NCBI RefSeq assembly: GCF_008642275.1 | Contig: NZ_CP029189.1 | Location: 5,120,501-5,184,500 of the forward strand | Direction: 5' to 3' | Origin: Streptomyces venezuelae | Lineage (GTDB): Bacteria; Actinomycetota; Actinomycetes; Streptomycetales; Streptomycetaceae | DNA length: 64,000 nucleotides | Part shown: positions 43,752 through 52,247 of the stretch, in pieces | Position numbering within the stretch: position 1 is the stretch's first letter | Layout of the letters: every line of letters begins with the position of its first letter | The notes under the pieces: model-generated | Database searches by the model: none | Told to the model about the DNA's origin: nothing | The model's input: the letters and a program-made list of their open reading frames with translations, nothing else | Position numbers and translations under genes: made by a program

Positions 43752-44384
43752 TCAGGCCGCCGCCGGGCCCCGCAGGCCGTGCATCAGCAGGGCCGTGAAG
43801 GTGGCCACCCAGAGCTCGTCCACCGGCTCGGAGCTCACCAGGGCGCGGTGCACCACCGTGCCGGCGATCACGTCGAAGATCAGGTCCGTGGTGCGGCCGG
43901 CGAGGGACTCGTCCTCCTCGTACGGAAGCTCCCCACGGGCCTGGGCGCGTTCGCGACCCAGTACGACGAGACGTTTCTGCCGGTCCACGATCGCCGACCG
44001 GATCCGGTCGCGCAGGGCCTCGTCCCGGGTGGACTCGGCGACGACCGCCATCAGGGCGGTCCGGGCCTCCGGGCGCCGCAGCAACTCCGCGAACTGCAGC
44101 ACCACGTTCTCGATGTCCGCTTCGAGTGAGCCCCGGTCCGGGAGTTCGAGCGCGTCGAAGAGCTCCGCGACCGCGTCCACGACCAGCTCGTTCTTGCCCG
44201 CCCAGCGCCGGTAGAGGGTGGTCTTGGCGACCCCCGCCCGGGCCGAAACGTCCCCCATCGTCAGCTTCGACCAGCCCAGCTCGACGAGCGCGTCCCGGGT
44301 CGCGGCGAGGATCGCGGCGTCCGCGGCGGCACTGCGGGGACGACCGGTGCGGCCGGGGCTGGGGTTGCGCATGGCCGAGACCAT
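43752..44384 (-). CDS. TetR-family transcriptional regulator
   Basis: 210 aa from ATG 44384; an ATG at 44372 is possible. Helix-turn-helix: TMGDVSARAGVAKTTLYRRWAGKNELVVDAV. The C-terminal TetR_C_16-like domain has LMAVVAESTRDEALRDRI. It is divergent from the YbbN-like gene, so it may control that or itself. Confidence 0.9.
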   Translation of the reverse strand: MVSAMRNPSPGRTGRPRSAAADAAILAATRDALVELGWSKLTMGDVSARAGVAKTTLYRRWAGKNELVVDAVAELFDALELPDRGSLEADIENVVLQFAELLRRPEARTALMAVVAESTRDEALRDRIRSAIVDRQKRLVVLGRERAQARGELPYEEDESLAGRTTDLIFDVIAGTVVHRALVSSEPVDELWVATFTALLMHGLRGPAAA

Positions 44385-44620
44385 ACCCGCCGGTAGCCGA
44401 ACCGGCCGCTGTGGTTCAGATCACTGGGCCGGGAGGGGCGCGGCGGGCCGCCGGGGGAGTTACGCTACGGCTCGTAGCGTAAGAGCGACAACCACGCGAA
44501 GAGCTACTGGCGCCAGGTGGGGACCCGGCGCCGTCCAACATCACGATCGCGGCGGTAGCCGGCACGGCCAATTCACGCGATCTTTTTCGTCGGCGCGCGC
44601 ACACGGGGGAGGATGTACGC

Positions 44621-45625
44621 ATGCAGCCCAGAAACATGTCCATGAGCGGCGTCGTCGACCTCGCCGCGGTGAAGGCGGCCGGTGAGGCCAAGGCCAAGGC
44701 GGAGCAGGCCCGCGCCGAAGCGGCGAGCAGGGCCGGCGAGTCCGGTGGGGCGGGTCCGTCCGCCGGTGCGGTGCCGCCGTCCGCGCTCGTCGTCGACGTA
44801 GACGAGGCCGGCTTTGAACGCGATGTGCTCCAGCTCTCGGCAGAGGTTCCGGTCGTCCTGGACTTCTGGGCCGAGTGGTGCCAGCCGTGCAAGCAGCTCA
44901 GCCCGCTGCTGGAGCGGCTGATCACCGAGGCCAACGGCCGCCTCGTGCTCGCCAAGATCGATGTCGACGCCAACCAGATGCTGATGCAGCAGTTCCAGAT
45001 CCAGGGCATCCCGGCCGTCTTCGCCGTGGTGGCCGGTCAGGTGCTGCCGCTGTTCCAGGGTGTGGTTCCGGAGCAGCAGATCCGGGAGACCTTCGCCCAG
45101 CTCGTCCAGGTCGCCGAGGACCGTTTCGGGATCATCGGCATCGAGGTGGACCCGGCCGCGGAGGGTGCCGCTCAGGCCGCCTCGGCCACGGACGAGATCC
45201 CGGCCGGCCCGCACGACGCCCTGCTGGAGGCGGCGGTCGTCGCGCTCGACGCCGGTGACCTCGGCGGTGCGGTCCAGGCGTACAAGAACGTGCTCGCGGA
45301 CGACCCGGGCAACACCGAGGCCAAGCTGGGCCTGGCCCAGGCCGAGCTGCTGGCCCGGGTCCAGCACATGAACCCGCAGGCGGTGCGGGCCGCGGCGGCC
45401 GAGAACCCGCGCGACCCGGCGGCACAGATCGCCGCGGCCGACCTCGACCTGGTCGGCGGCCACGTGGAGGACGCCTTCGGCCGCCTGGTGGACACCGTCC
45501 GGGTCACGTTCGGTGAGGACCGGGACACCGTGCGGCTGCGACTGCTGGAGCTGTTCGAGGTCATCGGCGCGGACGACCCGCGGGTCTCCGCGGCGCGTAC
45601 GGCGCTCGCGCGGGTGCTCTTCTAG
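44621..45625 (+). CDS. YbbN-like thioredoxin/TPR co-chaperone
   Basis: 334 aa. An Ala/Lys-rich N-terminal extension (1-55) precedes a thioredoxin fold (about 60-165) with active site WAEWCQPCKQL and the cis-Pro loop GIPAVFAVV. The C-terminal 150 residues form TPR-like helices (ALLEAAVVALDAGDLGGAVQAYKNVLADDPGN). This matches CnoX/YbbN, which shields client proteins from oxidation and passes them to chaperones. Here both active-site Cys residues are retained. Confidence 0.92.
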   Translation: MQPRNMSMSGVVDLAAVKAAGEAKAKAEQARAEAASRAGESGGAGPSAGAVPPSALVVDVDEAGFERDVLQLSAEVPVVLDFWAEWCQPCKQLSPLLERLITEANGRLVLAKIDVDANQMLMQQFQIQGIPAVFAVVAGQVLPLFQGVVPEQQIRETFAQLVQVAEDRFGIIGIEVDPAAEGAAQAASATDEIPAGPHDALLEAAVVALDAGDLGGAVQAYKNVLADDPGNTEAKLGLAQAELLARVQHMNPQAVRAAAAENPRDPAAQIAAADLDLVGGHVEDAFGRLVDTVRVTFGEDRDTVRLRLLELFEVIGADDPRVSAARTALARVLF

Positions 45626-45720
45626 GCCGCGTCCGGGCGGGCTCCGCGGCCGCTCCGGGGCCGTCGCCACGCACCGCCCGTACATCACCGGGCCACCGGC
45701 GATTTGTTGACACGTAGATA

Positions 45721-45766
45721 AACAGCGGCCGCACTTTGCCAAAGATTGGCAATCGCGGCCGCTGTT
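45721..45766. repeat. 46-bp nested inverted repeat
   Basis: AACAGCGGCCGC (45721-45732) pairs with its complement at 45755-45766, and inside it TTGCCAA (45736-45742) pairs with TTGGCAA (45746-45752). It could end the YbbN-like transcript, but it lies about 95 nt past the stop and lacks a T tract. It sits in the 628-nt intergenic region upstream of the DUF6230 gene. Confidence 0.75.
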
Positions 45767-45907
45767 ACTCGCAGTAAATCGAACCCCGTGAACTGTCCGG
45801 TGTGTTCGTCATTCGCCCGTTCTGTCGTGGCCCTGGGTGACACCCTGTGTTGCTGCCCGACGGCGGCGGGTCGTGCCCCGGTTATCTGGCCGTTACCCGC
45901 CAGTAAC
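45765..45907 (+). promoter_or_regulatory. Two related TTAC...GTAA palindromes upstream of the DUF6230 cluster
   Basis: TTACTCGCAGTAA (45765-45777) and GTTACCCGCCAGTAAC (45892-45907) share the pattern TTAC-YCGC-AGTAA. They lie 477 and 347 nt before the DUF6230 ATG and may bind the same dimeric regulator. The rest of 45778-46253 shows no convincing gene; a minus-strand frame there has poor codon bias. Confidence 0.6.
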
Positions 45908-46253
45908 GAACCCCCTTGTGCCCCGGCCTGGAATGGACCACGATCGGCGACGCTCGGTCCTTCCCGCAGAGCCGCTCGCTCGGAGCCGCGGAGAAGGGTC
46001 CCCACCGAGCCGGCCTGTGGCAGTGGCACCGGCCGTGGGACAGGGGGGTCTCTGCCACACCGGTGGGGCCTGTCCTCCAGGTTGCGCGAACGCGTGGCCC
46101 AGTGGTTGTCGCTCGGGGGTGATCGCCGGTGTATCGGACGTGGCACGGCCGCGGCCCGGCCGCCTGCGCTCCTTCCCGAGGACGTAGCACTTCTCCCATC
46201 CCAGGACGGGCACGGCCCGGACCGGAGATGTACGTCCGAGAAGGAGGAACGAA

Positions 46254-46898
46254 ATGAGTTCTCAGGTTCGTGGCGGGACCAGATGGAAGCGCTTCGCGCT
46301 CGTCATGGTGCCGAGCATCGCGGCCACGGCCGCGGTCGGTGTGGGTCTGGCGCAGGGTGCCCTCGCGGCGTCCTTCAGCGTCTCCGGCCAGGACTTCAAG
46401 GTCGCGGCCGACAAGCTCGACGGTAAGGACCTCATCCAGTACGGCGGTATCGCCAAGGGGCACGACCTGAAGACCGGCAAGGAGGTCGACCACCCGGTCA
46501 CCATCTCCGGCTTCAGCCGTGCCGAGATCACCAACATGTGCCAGTCCCTGGTGACCCCGACTCCGCTGGGCGCCATCACGCTCCAGCTGAGGACCGGTCA
46601 CAAGGGCACCCCGGCCGTGGCGACCAACATCTACCTGGATGTGGCCGAGCTCGACACCGACGCCGAGTTCGAGAACCTGGACATCGGTGTCGCGGTCGGC
46701 GACGCGAGTCACAAGACCAAGCCGCAGGCCGGTACGGTGGCCAGCCCCTACGCGTTCTCCCAGCGCGCCGAGCGGGCGGTCCTGACGGACGTGAAGCAGA
46801 AGGCGTGGGCGACCACGGCGGGCACCTTCAAGCTGCCCAACCTGAAGCTGCGCCTGCTCGGTGGCGACCAGCCCTGCTACCAGGACCTCAAGGACTGA
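46254..46898 (+). CDS. DUF6230 family secreted or membrane-anchored protein
   Basis: 214 aa from ATG 46254 with a near-perfect AAGGAGGAA site. An N-terminal basic plus hydrophobic segment (RWKRFALVMVPSIAATAAVGVGLAQGALA) is a signal peptide or anchor. The mature part is beta-rich, begins FSVSGQDFKVAADKLDGKDLIQ, and has two Cys (TNMCQS, DQPCYQ) that may form a disulfide. It starts a conserved Streptomyces cluster with DUF6114. Function unknown. Confidence 0.9.
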   Translation: MSSQVRGGTRWKRFALVMVPSIAATAAVGVGLAQGALAASFSVSGQDFKVAADKLDGKDLIQYGGIAKGHDLKTGKEVDHPVTISGFSRAEITNMCQSLVTPTPLGAITLQLRTGHKGTPAVATNIYLDVAELDTDAEFENLDIGVAVGDASHKTKPQAGTVASPYAFSQRAERAVLTDVKQKAWATTAGTFKLPNLKLRLLGGDQPCYQDLKD

Positions 46899-46919
46899 CC
46901 CGTCCGTCCCGGTGCATGA

Positions 46920-46962
46920 CCGGACGGGTGGTGGTGGGCGCATGCCGCCACCACCCGTCCGG
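46920..46962 (+). terminator. Intrinsic terminator between DUF6230 and DUF6114 genes
   Basis: A perfect 15-bp stem (46920-46934 with 46948-46962) and a 13-nt loop. It would reduce readthrough into the DUF6114 gene, so DUF6230 protein may be made in excess over the downstream products. Confidence 0.85.
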
Positions 46963-47010
46963 GCTCCACAGAGTTCTCACGTACCACCCGTTTCCAGGGA
47001 GCTGTTGTCC

Positions 47011-47598
47011 ATGAACCCCCAGGCCCCGGTTTACGTTCGCGCAGAAGACGACGCCTGGCTCACCGCGGTGTACTACCACTTCCACGCCTGGAGCGGTCGC
47101 CGTCCCTTCTGGGCCGGGTTGTTCACGCTGCTGGGCGGCCTCCCGATCGCCTACTTCCCCTATGCGGATCTCCGTCTGGGCAATATCACTCTCGCCATGG
47201 CCACCACGGGCGGCGCGGGCGCACTGATCATCGGTGTACTGCTGATCACGCTGGGCCTGGCCCTGTGGTTCCAGGCGACCATCCGCGTCTTCGCCGGCGT
47301 GGCCGCGATCCTGCTGGCCCTGGTCTCCATCCCGGTGTCCAACCTCGGCGGCTTCTTCATCGGCTTCAGCCTCTCGATGGTCGGCGGCGCGCTCGCCCTG
47401 GCCTGGGCGCCGGGTCAGCCGGTCGAGGAGACCGCGCAGCCGGCGGCCGAGCAGCAGGCGGACCCGGTCGGCCTGACCAAGGCGGAGGCGACGGCGGACA
47501 TGGGCGCCCAGGGCGTTCCCGGTCCCCGCGGTACGGAAACGGCACACGCGAGCGAGACGACTGCCCACGCCGATGGCGGGAGGAACAGTGCGGGGTGA
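47011..47598 (+). CDS. DUF6114 membrane protein
   Basis: 195 aa from ATG 47011. A conserved soluble start (YHFHAWSGRRPFWAGLFTLLGGLPIAYFPY) runs into four membrane helices (about 30-50, 60-80, 85-103 and 108-128), followed by a disordered Ala/Glu/Thr-rich tail. It overlaps the next gene by 11 nt. Function unknown; always linked to DUF6230 as far as I recall. Confidence 0.9.
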   Translation: MNPQAPVYVRAEDDAWLTAVYYHFHAWSGRRPFWAGLFTLLGGLPIAYFPYADLRLGNITLAMATTGGAGALIIGVLLITLGLALWFQATIRVFAGVAAILLALVSIPVSNLGGFFIGFSLSMVGGALALAWAPGQPVEETAQPAAEQQADPVGLTKAEATADMGAQGVPGPRGTETAHASETTAHADGGRNSAG

Positions 47599-48904
47599 CG
47601 AGACGCAGCGGGGCGTGGCCCCAGGCGCGCAGTCCCGTGTAGTGAAGGGGCCGCGCCACGCGGCGCCCAGGAAGTCGCTGCTGAACAAGATCCAGATACC
47701 CGTCGGCAAGACGATGGCGCTCGCGGCGATGCCGACGGCCGTGTTCGTCGGGATGGGTATGGCGCCCAAGCTCGCGGTGGCCGACGACAAGGAGATCCCC
47801 TTCGCGCCCGGCCCGTGCGTGACGCGGTCCGACGAACCCGCGGAGACCGAGTCGAAGTCCCCGTCGCCCACGCCGTCCACCACGGCTTCGCCGAGTACGT
47901 CGCCCAGCGCGACGCCCTCTCCGTCCGCGTCGGCGGCCGCGAAGGCGAAGCCGAGCACCTCCCCGTCGGCGGCCAAGCCCCCGGTGACGAACGAGAAGGC
48001 GCCGGCCCCGGCCACCACGCCGGCTCCGGAGCCGACCAAGTCCACGAACCCGCTGGACCCGCTGGGCGTCGGCGACGCGCTCAAGAACCTCGTCGACGAG
48101 CTCGGCAGGCCCCTCAAGGACGCGACGGCGAAGGCGACCCCGACGCCCGCGCCCACCCCGTCGGGCGCTGCCAAGACGGCCCCGACCCCGGACCCGGCCG
48201 CGGACGCGATCCGCGAGGCGGCGAAGAAGGCCGGTGTCGACGTCAAGGAGCTGTCCGAGGAGGTCAAGAAGACCGAGAAGGACCCCAAGAACGAGACGGG
48301 CGAGGACAAGGCCAAGGACGACAAGTCCACGGCGGAGGACGAGGACAAGTCCGAGGACAAGGACAAGGACAAGGACAAGGCCGAGGAGACGAAGGACCCG
48401 GACGGGAAGCAGCCCTTCCCGTGCCCGACCTACGACGCCAAGGCCCTGGCCGACGCCGAGCTGGAGCAGGGCGTCCCGCTCCTGCCGGACGAGCCCTGGT
48501 ACCTCGACAGCTCGCTGCTGACCCTCTACGGCCTGGACTACCACGGCATCGTCGAGGTGAAGACGGCCGGCGGCAAGACCAAGAAGGTCCTGAAGTTCAC
48601 CGCGGACTCGCTGGACATCAAGGACCTCTACCAGACGGTCGGCAAGTCGGGGAACGTCGCCCACCTGAAGTCGCGTCCGGGCTCCACGTCCAAGATCCGC
48701 GGCGGCACGGTGACGATGTACACCGAGAGCCTCAAGGGCAACCTGTTCGGTCTGATCCCGATCGAGTTCACCCCGAACAGCCCGCCGCCCCTGAACGTCC
48801 CGTTCGCGTTCTTCACGAACGTCAAGGTCGTCCAGGCCGGCCAGTTCGGCGGCACGCTCACCGTTCCGGGCCTGAAGAACTACATCGGCCCGCCGGAGCA
48901 GTAA
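47588..48904 (+). CDS. Secreted protein with Pro/Ser-rich and Lys/Asp/Glu-rich linkers
   Basis: 438 aa from GTG 47588, chosen because GGGAGG sits four to five bases upstream inside the DUF6114 gene. A signal peptide region (KTMALAAMPTAVFVGMGMAPKLAVA) is followed by a Pro/Ser/Thr linker (about 80-150), a short conserved helix (NPLDPLGVGDALKNLVDELG), an acidic-basic KDE repeat tract (about 215-270) and a beta-rich C-terminal domain. That domain contains LKFTADSLDIKDLYQ, similar to the DUF6230 segment FKVAADKLDGKDLIQ. Likely a wall-spanning surface protein; role unknown. Confidence 0.87.
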   Translation: MRGDETQRGVAPGAQSRVVKGPRHAAPRKSLLNKIQIPVGKTMALAAMPTAVFVGMGMAPKLAVADDKEIPFAPGPCVTRSDEPAETESKSPSPTPSTTASPSTSPSATPSPSASAAAKAKPSTSPSAAKPPVTNEKAPAPATTPAPEPTKSTNPLDPLGVGDALKNLVDELGRPLKDATAKATPTPAPTPSGAAKTAPTPDPAADAIREAAKKAGVDVKELSEEVKKTEKDPKNETGEDKAKDDKSTAEDEDKSEDKDKDKDKAEETKDPDGKQPFPCPTYDAKALADAELEQGVPLLPDEPWYLDSSLLTLYGLDYHGIVEVKTAGGKTKKVLKFTADSLDIKDLYQTVGKSGNVAHLKSRPGSTSKIRGGTVTMYTESLKGNLFGLIPIEFTPNSPPPLNVPFAFFTNVKVVQAGQFGGTLTVPGLKNYIGPPEQ

Positions 48905-48921
48905 CCGGCTCATGCACGTCC

Positions 48922-48953
48922 GACGGCCCGTCCCTTTGCTGGGGCGGGCCGTC
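48922..48953 (+). terminator. Intrinsic terminator ending the DUF6230 cluster
   Basis: A 13-bp stem with one G-U pair (48922-48934 with 48941-48953) followed by GCTTTTCG. Confidence 0.88.
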
Positions 48954-48970
48954 CGCTTTTCGTTACCCAT

Positions 48971-49396
48971 GGCCGTGAGGCCCGGAACAAGGCGATCGAC
49001 GCGGAACGGCAGCGCGACGCCCTGGAGGCCAAGGCCTACGCCAAGGAGTCCAAGGCCGCCGCCGACGAGGGCACGAGCGCGGCCGAAGGGTCCCGTACCG
49101 CGGCCACGGCCGCACGTACCGCGGCGGACAACGCGGGCACGGCGGCCACGGCCGCGCGGGCCGAAGGACACCCACACCACCCGGTGCCCGACGTGGTGCG
49201 CACGCTGGAAAGAACGGTGACACACGTCGATCCGGATCTGGGCTTCAGGCTGCTCCTGAGGGTGCTGAAGGCGTACCAGATCACGATCGGCGCATCTCGC
49301 CTCGCGCGGTACCGGGATCTCGGCGAGAGGCCCGGCTACGACGAGTGCGTCGTGGAGGACGGAGGGATCGACGTCAGGCCGGACACGGCGGACTGA
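48971..49396 (+). pseudogene. Start-less remnant of an Ala-rich protein
   Basis: The frame is open from the terminator to TGA at 49394-49396. It encodes an Ala/Glu-rich coiled-coil stretch (ERQRDALEAKAYAKESKAAA, then repeated TAATAARTAA) and a C-terminal domain (PDVVRTLERTVTHVDPDLGF). No plausible start lies upstream; the first GTG is at 49184 and would give 70 aa. The abrupt beginning after a terminator suggests a 5-prime-truncated gene, though a 70-aa product cannot be excluded. Confidence 0.4.
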
Positions 49397-49414
49397 ACCG
49401 GACCCCGGAACACA

Positions 49415-49465
49415 CCGAGGGCGGTGCCCCGGATCCTCGAAGGGGATCCAGGGCACCGCCCTCGG
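49415..49465. terminator. Strong terminator after pyk
   Basis: A perfect 15-bp stem (49415-49429 with 49451-49465) with an inner GGATCC/GGATCC extension, 36 nt past the pyk stop. It can act in both directions. Confidence 0.88.
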
Positions 49466-49500
49466 TCTCTGTGCGGCAGAGTTCGAGCGGGCCCGCGGCG

Positions 49501-50928
49501 TCAGGCCTGGGTGTCGCCCAGGTGGTGGACGCGGACCATGTTGGTGGTGCCGGGGACGCCGGGGGGCGAGCCGGCGGTGATGATCATCGTGTCGCCCTGG
49601 TTGTAGCGGCCCAGCTTGAGCAGCTCGCCGTCCACCAGGTCGACCATCGCGTCGGTGGTGTCCACGTGCGGGACGATGTAGGACTCGACGCCCCAGCTCA
49701 GCGTGAGCTGGTTGCGGGTGTTCACGTCGGTGGTGAAGGCCAGGATCGGCTGCGTCACGCGGTAGCGCGACAGGCGGCGGGCGGTGTCGCCCGACTGGGT
49801 GAAGGCGATCAGCGACTGGGCGTCGAGGAAGTCCGCGATCTCGCACGCCGCGCGGGCGACGGAGCCGCCCTGGGTGCGCGGCTTCTTGCCCTGGACCAGC
49901 GGCTGGAGGCCCTTGGAGAGGAGCTCCTCCTCGGCCGCCGCGACGATCTTCGACATCGTCTTGACGGTCTCGATCGGGTAGGCGCCGACCGAGGACTCCG
50001 CCGACAGCATGACCGCGTCCGCGCCGTCGAGGATGGCGTTGGCCACGTCGGAGGCCTCCGCGCGCGTCGGGCGGGAGTTGGTGATCATCGACTCCATCAT
50101 CTGGGTCGCGACGATCACCGGCTTGGCGTTGCGGCGGCACATCTCGATGAGCCGCTTCTGGACCATCGGGACCTTTTCGAGCGGGTACTCGACGGCCAGG
50201 TCGCCGCGGGCCACCATGACCGCGTCGAAGGCGGCGACCACGGCCTCCATGTTCTCGACGGCCTGCGGCTTCTCCACCTTGGCGATGACGGGGACCCGGC
50301 GGCCCTCCTCGTCCATCACCTTGTGGACGTCCTTGACGTCGTTGGCGTCGCGGACGAAGGACAGGGCGACCATGTCGCAGCCCATCCGCAGGGCGAAGCG
50401 GAGGTCGTCGACGTCCTTCTCCGACAGGGCGGGTACGTTCACCGCGGCACCCGGCAGGTTGATGCCCTTGTGGTCCGAGATGACACCGCCCTCGATGACG
50501 ATGGTCCGGACCCGGGGGCCCTCGACCTCGGTCACCCGGAGCTCGACGTTGCCGTCGTTGATCAGGATCTGGTCACCCTTGGCGACGTCGCCCGGGAGGC
50601 CCTTGTAGGTGGTGCCGCAGATGGACTTGTCGCCCGGGACGTCCTCGGTGGTGATGGTGAACTCGTCACCGCGCACCAGCTCGACGGGACCTTCGGCGAA
50701 GGTCTCCAGACGGATCTTCGGGCCCTGGAGGTCGGCGAGGACGCCGACGGCGCGCCCGGTGTCCTCGGAGACCTGCCGGACGCGGTCGTACCGCTCCTGG
50801 TGTTCTGCCTGGGACCCGTGGCTGAAGTTGAATCGGGCCACGTTCATACCTGCCTCGATGAGCGCTTTCAGCTGCTCATACGAGTCGACGGCGGGGCCCA
50901 GCGTGCAGACGATTTTGGAACGGCGCAT
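49501..50928 (-). CDS. pyk: Pyruvate kinase
   Basis: 475 aa. It opens MRRSKIVCTLGPAVDSYEQLKALIEAGMNVARFNFSHG. The catalytic Lys lies in VIAKVEKPQAVENM and MVARGDLAVEYPLEKVP binds metal and substrate. It makes pyruvate and ATP from phosphoenolpyruvate. Upstream on the same strand are ackA and pta, placing lower glycolysis and acetate metabolism together. Confidence 0.97.
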   Translation of the reverse strand: MRRSKIVCTLGPAVDSYEQLKALIEAGMNVARFNFSHGSQAEHQERYDRVRQVSEDTGRAVGVLADLQGPKIRLETFAEGPVELVRGDEFTITTEDVPGDKSICGTTYKGLPGDVAKGDQILINDGNVELRVTEVEGPRVRTIVIEGGVISDHKGINLPGAAVNVPALSEKDVDDLRFALRMGCDMVALSFVRDANDVKDVHKVMDEEGRRVPVIAKVEKPQAVENMEAVVAAFDAVMVARGDLAVEYPLEKVPMVQKRLIEMCRRNAKPVIVATQMMESMITNSRPTRAEASDVANAILDGADAVMLSAESSVGAYPIETVKTMSKIVAAAEEELLSKGLQPLVQGKKPRTQGGSVARAACEIADFLDAQSLIAFTQSGDTARRLSRYRVTQPILAFTTDVNTRNQLTLSWGVESYIVPHVDTTDAMVDLVDGELLKLGRYNQGDTMIITAGSPPGVPGTTNMVRVHHLGDTQA

Positions 50929-50989
50929 GACTGGATCCTATCGGTTTGTTTCGTAGCGGAATATTCCGTCTGGCGGAAACTCCAAGTGA

Positions 50990-52204
50990 CTACTGAGTAA
51001 CCAGCGCGTACGCCTGGGTGGCGATCTCCAGTTCCTCATCCGTCGGGACCACCGCCACCGCCACCCGGGCATGATCCGCCGAAACCAGCCGCGGCTGCGG
51101 GGAACGCGCCGCATTGGCTTCGGGATCCAGCACGAGGCCCAGCCCGGCCAGGCCGTCGATCGCGGCCTCGCGGACCTGGTGGGCGTTCTCGCCGACCCCG
51201 GCCGTGAAGGTCACCGCGTCCACCCGCCCGAGCACCGCCGTGTAGGCCCCGATGTACTTCTTCAGCCGGTGGACGTACGCGGCGAAGGCGAGGCTCGCCG
51301 CCTCGTCGCCCTCGCCCGCGCGCCGCAGCACCTCGCGCATGTCGTTGTCGCCGCACATGCCCAGCAGACCGCTCTTCTTGTTCAGGAGCGAATCGATCTC
51401 ATCCACCGAGAAGCCGCCCACCCGCGCCAGGTGGAAGACGACCGCCGGATCGACGTCGCCCGAACGGGTCCCCATGACCAGCCCCTCCAGCGGGGTCAGG
51501 CCCATGGACGTCTCCACGCACACCCCGCCCCGCACGGCCGAGGCGGAGGCGCCGTTGCCCAGGTGCAGCACGATCACGTTCACGTCCTCCACCGGCCGGC
51601 CCAGCAGCGCGGCCGTCGCCCGCGAGACGTAGGCGTGGGAAGTGCCGTGGAAGCCGTACCGCCGGACGGAGTACGCCTCGGCGGTCGCGGCGTCGATCGC
51701 GTACCGCGCCACGTGCTCCGGCATCGTCGAGTGGAAGGCGGTGTCGAAGACGGCGACCTGCGGAACGTCCGCGCGCAGCGAGCGCGCCACCTCGATGCCG
51801 GTCACGTTCGCCGGGTTGTGCAGCGGAGCCAGCGGGATCAGGCTCCGGATCTCCGCCAGCACCTCGTCGTCGATCACGGTCGGCCGGGTGAACCGCGTCC
51901 CGCCGTGCACCACCCGGTGGCCCACCGCCGCCAGCTCGGGCGAGTCCAGGCCCATCCCGTCCGCGGCGAGCTCCGCGGCCACGGCCTTCAGCGCGGCACC
52001 GTGGTCCGCGATCGGGCCGAGCCGCTCCCGCCGGCCCGCCGACGCACCCGGACCCGAAAGCGGCTCGTGCACCAGCCGGGAGGTCTCCTCGCCGATGCGC
52101 TCCACCAGGCCGGCGGCCAGCCGGGACCGGTCCGCCATGTCGAGGAGCTGGTACTTGACCGACGAGGAGCCGGAGTTGAGGACGAGTACGCGCGATGCGG
52201 TCAC
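50990..52204 (-). CDS. ackA: Acetate kinase
   Basis: 404 aa from GTG 52204 (AAGGAAAGA upstream), giving the normal start VLVLNSGSSSVKYQL. Further motifs are HRVVHGGTRF, FDTAFHSTMPEHVARYAI, RRYGFHGTSHAYVS and TFTAGVGENAHQVR. It makes acetate and ATP from acetyl phosphate and ADP. The gene begins 43 nt after pta and is likely co-transcribed with it. Confidence 0.97.
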   Translation of the reverse strand: MTASRVLVLNSGSSSVKYQLLDMADRSRLAAGLVERIGEETSRLVHEPLSGPGASAGRRERLGPIADHGAALKAVAAELAADGMGLDSPELAAVGHRVVHGGTRFTRPTVIDDEVLAEIRSLIPLAPLHNPANVTGIEVARSLRADVPQVAVFDTAFHSTMPEHVARYAIDAATAEAYSVRRYGFHGTSHAYVSRATAALLGRPVEDVNVIVLHLGNGASASAVRGGVCVETSMGLTPLEGLVMGTRSGDVDPAVVFHLARVGGFSVDEIDSLLNKKSGLLGMCGDNDMREVLRRAGEGDEAASLAFAAYVHRLKKYIGAYTAVLGRVDAVTFTAGVGENAHQVREAAIDGLAGLGLVLDPEANAARSPQPRLVSADHARVAVAVVPTDEELEIATQAYALVTQ

Positions 52205-52247
52205 GGTGGAGGTCTTTCCTTGTCGCGGGTGGTGAGGGGAGAGGGGG

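Noticed and set aside
45685..46146. 153-aa minus-strand frame in the gap before the DUF6230 gene
   Set aside because: Codon use lacks the strong G/C third-position bias of true genes here, there is no ribosome site, and it spans the palindromes. I treat the region as regulatory.
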